The notes under the pieces were generated by a model, which was given only the letters and a program-made list of their open reading frames with translations, did not search any database and had not been told where the DNA came from. Below, piece by piece: positions 59,678 through 64,000 of a DNA stretch of 64,000 nt. Origin of the DNA: an uncultured Pelagibacteraceae bacterium (GTDB taxonomy: Bacteria; Pseudomonadota; Alphaproteobacteria; Pelagibacterales; Pelagibacteraceae). The translations under genes and the position numbers were made by a program. Position 1 is the first letter of the stretch. Each line of letters begins with the position of its first letter. The stretch covers positions 1 through 64,000 of the forward strand of contig CACAWY010000003.1 of NCBI GenBank assembly GCA_902536385.1, read 5' to 3'.

Positions 59678-62326
59678 ATGGAATTTAAAAAATACAATCA
59701 CATCAAAGAGGAGAAAAAAATCTCAGATTTTTGGATTAAAAAAGGTTTATTTAAACCAAAAAAAAGTAAATCAAATAAAAAATTTTCCATAGTAATTCCT
59801 CCTCCTAACGTAACTGGAAGATTACATATGGGACATGCTTTAAATAATAGCCTGCAAGATGTTTTAGTTAGATTTTATAGGATGAAAGGCCTCGAAACTC
59901 TATGGCAGCCAGGAACTGATCACGCTGGGATTGCAACCCAAGCAGTTGTAGAAAATAACCTTTTAAAAGAAGGAATAAAAAAAAATGATTTAGGAAGAGA
60001 AAAATTTATTCAAAAAATTTGGAAATGGAAAGAAAAGTCTGGTGGAATTATTTTAGATCAACTCAAGAAATTAGGTTGTTCTTGCGATTGGTCAAGAACC
60101 AGGTTTACTATGGATAAAGATTTGTCTAAAGCTGTGATTAAAGTTTTTGTTGATCTTTATAAAAATAAGCTAATTTATAAGGATAAAAAATTAGTTAATT
60201 GGGATACTAAACTTCAAACTGCTATTTCTGATTTAGAAGTTGTCCAAAAAGATGTTCAATCTCAATTATATTATATTGATTATTCAATCGAGAACTCTGA
60301 TCAAAGAATCACAATTGCTACTACTAGGCCAGAAACTATGATGGGAGATACAGCAGTAGCTGTAAACCCCAAGGACGAAAGGTATATTAATTTAATTGGA
60401 AAAAATGTTCTAATTCCAATTGTTAATAGAACTGTAAAAATTATTTCTGATCATTACGCTGATCCTGAACAGGGCTCAGGAGCTGTTAAAATTACACCAG
60501 CTCATGATTTTAATGACTACGAAGTAGGCAAAAGAAATAAGTTAGAAATATTAAATATTTTTGAGAAAAATGGCAAAATAAATAAAAATGGGGTCAAAGA
60601 ATTTCATGGTTTAGACAGATTTGAAGCAAGAAAGCTTTTAATTAAAAAATTGAAGGAAATAGGATCCTTAGTAAAAATTGAAAATATTAAAAATAAAGTT
60701 CCATATGGAGATAGATCAAACACTATAATTGAACCTCTTTTGACAGAACAATGGTTTGTAGATGCAAAAAAATTATCAAAAAAACCTATTAAGATTGTTA
60801 AAAAGGGTAAAACTTCTTTTTTTCCAAATAATTGGTCCAAAACATTTTTTCAATGGATGAATGAAATTGAGCCTTGGTGTATATCTCGACAGATTTGGTG
60901 GGGTCATAGAATACCTGCTTGGTATGATGAAAATGCAAATATTTTTGTAGCTGAAAATGAAAAAGATGCAGTAAAGCAAGCAAAGAAAAAAAATGGAAAT
61001 AAACAATTTAAATTAAGACAAGAAACGGATGTTTTAGATACCTGGTTTTCATCAGCTCTATGGCCTTTCGCAACTCTTGGATGGCCAAACAAAACTAAAG
61101 AACTTAATAAATTTTATCCAACTTCAGTTCTTGTTACTGGTTTTGATATAATTTTCTTCTGGGTAGCAAGGATGTTGATGATGGGAAATTATTTCAGAAA
61201 AAATACACCTTTTCATAAAGTATATGTTCATGCATTGGTAAGAGATGAAAAGGGACAAAAAATGTCAAAGTCAAAAGGCAATGTGATTGACCCATTAGAT
61301 TTAATAAATGAATATGGAGCAGATAGTTTAAGATTTACTTTAATTTCGATGGCCTCTCCAGGACGAGATGTAAAATTATCAAAAGATAGAGTTACTGGAA
61401 ATAGAAACTTTATAACAAAAATTTGGAGTGCAAATAATTTTTTAAAACTTAATAATTGTAAATTAGATAAAAAAATCAATTTGAAATCAATTAAACTTCC
61501 AATAAACCATTGGATTTACAACGAATTCATAAAAACACAAAATTTAATTACAAAAAATATTGAAATATTTAGATTTGATGAAGCTGCTAGGTATGCATAT
61601 CAGTTTGTTTGGCATTCTTATTGCGATTGGTATTTAGAGTTCTTAAAACCTATTTTTAATTCAAAAAATAAAATTGAAATTAAAGAGGCCAAGGCTTTCT
61701 CATCACTTATGATGGCAAATATTCTTAAGATTCTTCATCCATTTATACCTTTTTTAACTGAGAAATTGTGGTCTTTAAATGCTTACAAAAAAATTTTCAA
61801 TAATTTTTTAATCTGCTCCAGTTGGCCAGATTTTAAGATAATTAATAATTTTAGCAAAAATCAAAATAATATAAATGATTTAATTGAAATAATTTCTAAT
61901 ATTAGATCTACAAAAGCAGAATTAAAAATTAAACCAAAATTATATTGTGACATATTTTTTGATGATAAATCAGGAAAATTACAGAAATTAGTAAACAAAA
62001 ATATAAATTTGATAAAACAGATTGGTAGAGTAAATAATGTTCTTACAACGAAGATAAGAGATAAAAATTCAATAGATATCTTGGTTCTTAGGGAAAAACT
62101 TTCATTAAATTTTAATGAGGATGTAAATTTAGGATCTCAAAAAGAAAGGATTTTACAAAAAATTGAGACAATTAATAAACAAATAACTAGTTTAAATAAT
62201 AAGCTTAAAAATAAGGCTTATGTGACAAATGCACCCAAAGAAATAGTTCAAAATGATAAAAATTTAGTTAAAGAATTAACTATTGAAGATGGAAAATTAA
62301 GAAGTATTGTGTCTAGTATTAATTAA
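59678..62326 (+). CDS. valS: Valyl-tRNA synthetase
   Basis: 882 residues, normal for ValRS. Class I motifs: PPPNVTGRLHMGHALN (HIGH-like) and KMSKSKGNVIDP. TTRPETMMGDTAVAVNP marks the editing domain. C-terminal segment has the ValRS coiled coil (KERILQKIETINKQI then LNNKLKNKAYV). Starts 27 bases after the hydrolase, and its stop directly precedes ilvD (TAA then ATG), coupling valine charging with branched-chain synthesis. Confidence 0.98.
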   Translation: MEFKKYNHIKEEKKISDFWIKKGLFKPKKSKSNKKFSIVIPPPNVTGRLHMGHALNNSLQDVLVRFYRMKGLETLWQPGTDHAGIATQAVVENNLLKEGIKKNDLGREKFIQKIWKWKEKSGGIILDQLKKLGCSCDWSRTRFTMDKDLSKAVIKVFVDLYKNKLIYKDKKLVNWDTKLQTAISDLEVVQKDVQSQLYYIDYSIENSDQRITIATTRPETMMGDTAVAVNPKDERYINLIGKNVLIPIVNRTVKIISDHYADPEQGSGAVKITPAHDFNDYEVGKRNKLEILNIFEKNGKINKNGVKEFHGLDRFEARKLLIKKLKEIGSLVKIENIKNKVPYGDRSNTIIEPLLTEQWFVDAKKLSKKPIKIVKKGKTSFFPNNWSKTFFQWMNEIEPWCISRQIWWGHRIPAWYDENANIFVAENEKDAVKQAKKKNGNKQFKLRQETDVLDTWFSSALWPFATLGWPNKTKELNKFYPTSVLVTGFDIIFFWVARMLMMGNYFRKNTPFHKVYVHALVRDEKGQKMSKSKGNVIDPLDLINEYGADSLRFTLISMASPGRDVKLSKDRVTGNRNFITKIWSANNFLKLNNCKLDKKINLKSIKLPINHWIYNEFIKTQNLITKNIEIFRFDEAARYAYQFVWHSYCDWYLEFLKPIFNSKNKIEIKEAKAFSSLMMANILKILHPFIPFLTEKLWSLNAYKKIFNNFLICSSWPDFKIINNFSKNQNNINDLIEIISNIRSTKAELKIKPKLYCDIFFDDKSGKLQKLVNKNINLIKQIGRVNNVLTTKIRDKNSIDILVLREKLSLNFNEDVNLGSQKERILQKIETINKQITSLNNKLKNKAYVTNAPKEIVQNDKNLVKELTIEDGKLRSIVSSIN

Positions 62327-64000
62327 ATGTCTAAAATTGATAAAAAAAAACTACCCAGTCGTCATACTTCTTTAGGCCCAGATAGAGCTCCACATAGATC
62401 TTTTTACTATGCAATGGGAGAAACTGAACAGGATGTGGCGAAGCCGTTTGTCGGAGTAGTATCCACTTGGAACGAAGCTGCACCCTGCAATACAGCTTTA
62501 ATGCGACAGGCGCAATCAGTTAAAAAAGGAGTAAAACAATCTGGTGGAACGCCTAGAGAATTTTGCACAATAACTGTAACAGATGGTATTGCCATGGGTC
62601 ATGAAGGAATGAAATCATCTTTAATTTCCAGAGAAGTCATAGCTGACTCAGCAGAACTGACAGTGAGAGGACATTGTTATGATGCACTAGTTGGTATCGC
62701 TGGATGTGATAAATCTCTTCCAGGCTTAATGATGTCTATGTTGAGATTAAATGTACCTAGTGTATTCATTTATGGGGGATCAATTTTGCCAGGAAAATTT
62801 AAAGGAAAAGATGTTACAGTTGTAGATGTGTTTGAAGCAGTAGGTAAACATTCTTCAGGCAAAATGTCTTCTGAAGAGTTAAGAGAATTAGAATTAGTAG
62901 CTTGTCCAAGTGCTGGGGCTTGTGGAGGTCAATTTACAGCTAACACAATGGCGTGTGTATCGGAGGCGATAGGATTGGCTTTACCTTATTCAGCTGGTAC
63001 GCCAGCCCCTTATGAGGAAAGAGATAAATACGCTTATGAAAGTGGCCGAGCGGTAATGAATTTATTAGAAAAAAAAATTAAACCAAGAGAAATAGTTACT
63101 AAAAAATCTTTAGAAAACGCAGCAACAATTGTGGCTGCAACTGGAGGCTCCACTAATGCAGCTCTTCATTTACCTGCACTAGCTAATGAGATAGGTGTAA
63201 AATTTGATTTAATGGACGTTGCAAAAATATTTAAAAAAACTCCTTATCTTGCTGATTTAAAACCTGGAGGAAAATACGTTGCAAAAGACATGTGGGAAGC
63301 TGGTGGCGTTCCTATGTTATTAAAAACTTTATATGACGGAGGATATATTCATGGGGAGTGTATGACAGTTACAGGTAAAACTATGAAAGAAAATTTATCC
63401 AATATTAAGTTTGATACTAATCAAAAAGTTTTAAGAGAATATAACAAACCACTTTCTCCAGATGGTGGAGTTGTTGGATTAAAAGGTAATTTAGCTCCAG
63501 ACGGAGCAATCGTAAAAATTGCAGGATTAAAAAAATTACAATTTACAGGTAAAGCCAGATGTTTTGATAATGAAGAAGATGCAATGAAAGCAGTGCAGAC
63601 AAAAAAATATAAGGACGGAGATGTAATAATAATCAGGTACGAAGGTCCAAAAGGTGGACCTGGAATGAGGGAAATGCTCTCAACAACTGGAGCTATTTAT
63701 GGACAAGGCAAAGGTGAAAAAGTTGCACTTATAACAGATGGAAGGTTTTCAGGAGCTACTAGAGGTTTCTGTGTTGGTCACGTTGGGCCAGAAGCTGCAA
63801 TGGGCGGGCCAATTGCACTTCTTAAAAATGGAGATGTAATTGATATAGACGCAAAAAAAGGATCAATTAATGTAAGGCTTACTCGAGCACAATTAAAAGC
63901 TAGAAGAAAAAAATGGAAAGAAAAAAAATCAAGTTTTGGATCGGGAACAATTTGGAAATATGCTCAAACAGTAGGACCTGCTTATCTCGGCGCTCCTACA
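62327..64000 (+). CDS. ilvD: Dihydroxy-acid dehydratase, C-terminus cut by window end
   Basis: The frame is open to the last base (558 codons); by comparison with family ends, only a few residues remain outside. Converts dihydroxy-acids to the keto acids of valine and isoleucine. Fe-S cysteines in [15 protein letters not shown] and [19 protein letters not shown] ([12 protein letters not shown] shown), and [12 protein letters not shown] plus LTDGRFSG-like [12 protein letters not shown] are diagnostic. Starts one base after the valS stop. Confidence 0.97.
   Translation, partial: MSKIDKKKLPSRHTSLGPDRAPHRSFYYAMGETEQDVAKPFVGVVSTWNEAAPCNTALMRQAQSVKKGVKQSGGTPREFCTITVTDGIAMGHEGMKSSLISREVIADSAELTVRGHCYDALVGIAGCDKSLPGLMMSMLRLNVPSVFIYGGSILPGKFKGKDVTVVDVFEAVGKHSSGKMSSEELRELELVACPSAGACGGQFTANTMACVSEAIGLALPYSAGTPAPYEERDKYAYESGRAVMNLLEKKIKPREIVTKKSLENAATIVAATGGSTNAALHLPALANEIGVKFDLMDVAKIFKKTPYLADLKPGGKYVAKDMWEAGGVPMLLKTLYDGGYIHGECMTVTGKTMKENLSNIKFDTNQKVLREYNKPLSPDGGVVGLKGNLAPDGAIVKIAGLKKLQFTGKARCFDNEEDAMKAVQTKKYKDGDVIIIRYEGPKGGPGMREMLSTTGAIYGQGKGEKVALITDGRFSGATRGFCVGHVGPEAAMGGPIALLKNGDVIDIDAKKGSINVRLTRAQLKARRKKWKEKKSSFGSGTIWKYAQTVGPAYLGAPT

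Overview
The window is a compact, strongly AT-rich chromosomal segment (by eye roughly 30% GC, not counted) from a streamlined marine alphaproteobacterium, most likely SAR11 (Pelagibacterales, 'Candidatus Pelagibacter'-like). The reasons are the base composition, the very short or overlapping gene boundaries (many ATGA and TAATG junctions), the alphaproteobacterial gene order, the alphaproteobacterial-type LexA box (GTTC-N7-GTTC) at lexA, and the large share of high-affinity ABC transporters. No insertion sequence, prophage, CRISPR array, rRNA or gene-free stretch longer than about 240 bp was seen.

Layout. 1-2578: end of a lipid A operon (lpxI end, a PQQ-type sugar dehydrogenase, lpxB). 2559-5619: a gamma-glutamylcyclotransferase-like protein, an AcuC-like deacetylase, a small membrane protein, a proline/glutamate-repeat membrane protein and a Cas4/RecB-like nuclease with four cysteines. 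5620-13039 (minus): gltX, lexA and a ppiD-like/trpE/trpG/trpD/trpC operon. 13105-19871 (plus): tpiA, secG, pyrG, kdsA, eno, ftsB, lipA, ratA-like and a small membrane protein. 19864-21975 (minus): pncC, pgpA, ispDF. 22024-27959: ntrY, ntrX, trkA, trkH. Genes that usually interrupt this order in relatives (moaC/moeA, comEC, pdhABC, ntrBC) are absent from their expected places.

27960-41046 is a three-carbon metabolism block: gpsA, glpK, a complete glycerol ABC importer of the GlpVSTPQU type, gap, pyruvate kinase with a tiny coupled gene, phosphofructokinase and a 2-keto-pentenoate hydratase-like protein. Together with tpiA and eno these could carry imported glycerol to pyruvate, apart from phosphoglycerate kinase and mutase, which were not seen here. 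41039-45387 is a ferric iron importer (fbpA, a small CxxC protein, fbpB, fbpC) behind two near-perfect Fur boxes. tRNA-Arg and zapE follow, then the amino acid importer aapJQMP, a cysteine synthase, a secreted DUF6134-like protein, an XRE regulator and tRNA-Asn/tRNA-Cys.

53403-59650 is the most unusual part: a CUT1-type glycoside importer whose first permease carries an Ig/DUF11-like periplasmic insertion and whose second carries about four extra N-terminal membrane helices, coupled directly to a GH63-like (glucosyl/mannosylglycerate hydrolase-type) enzyme. It looks like a scavenging unit for a charged or small sugar osmolyte. valS and a nearly complete ilvD close the window. A recurring device is an RNA hairpin placed between the solute-binding-protein gene and the membrane-subunit gene in several transport operons.
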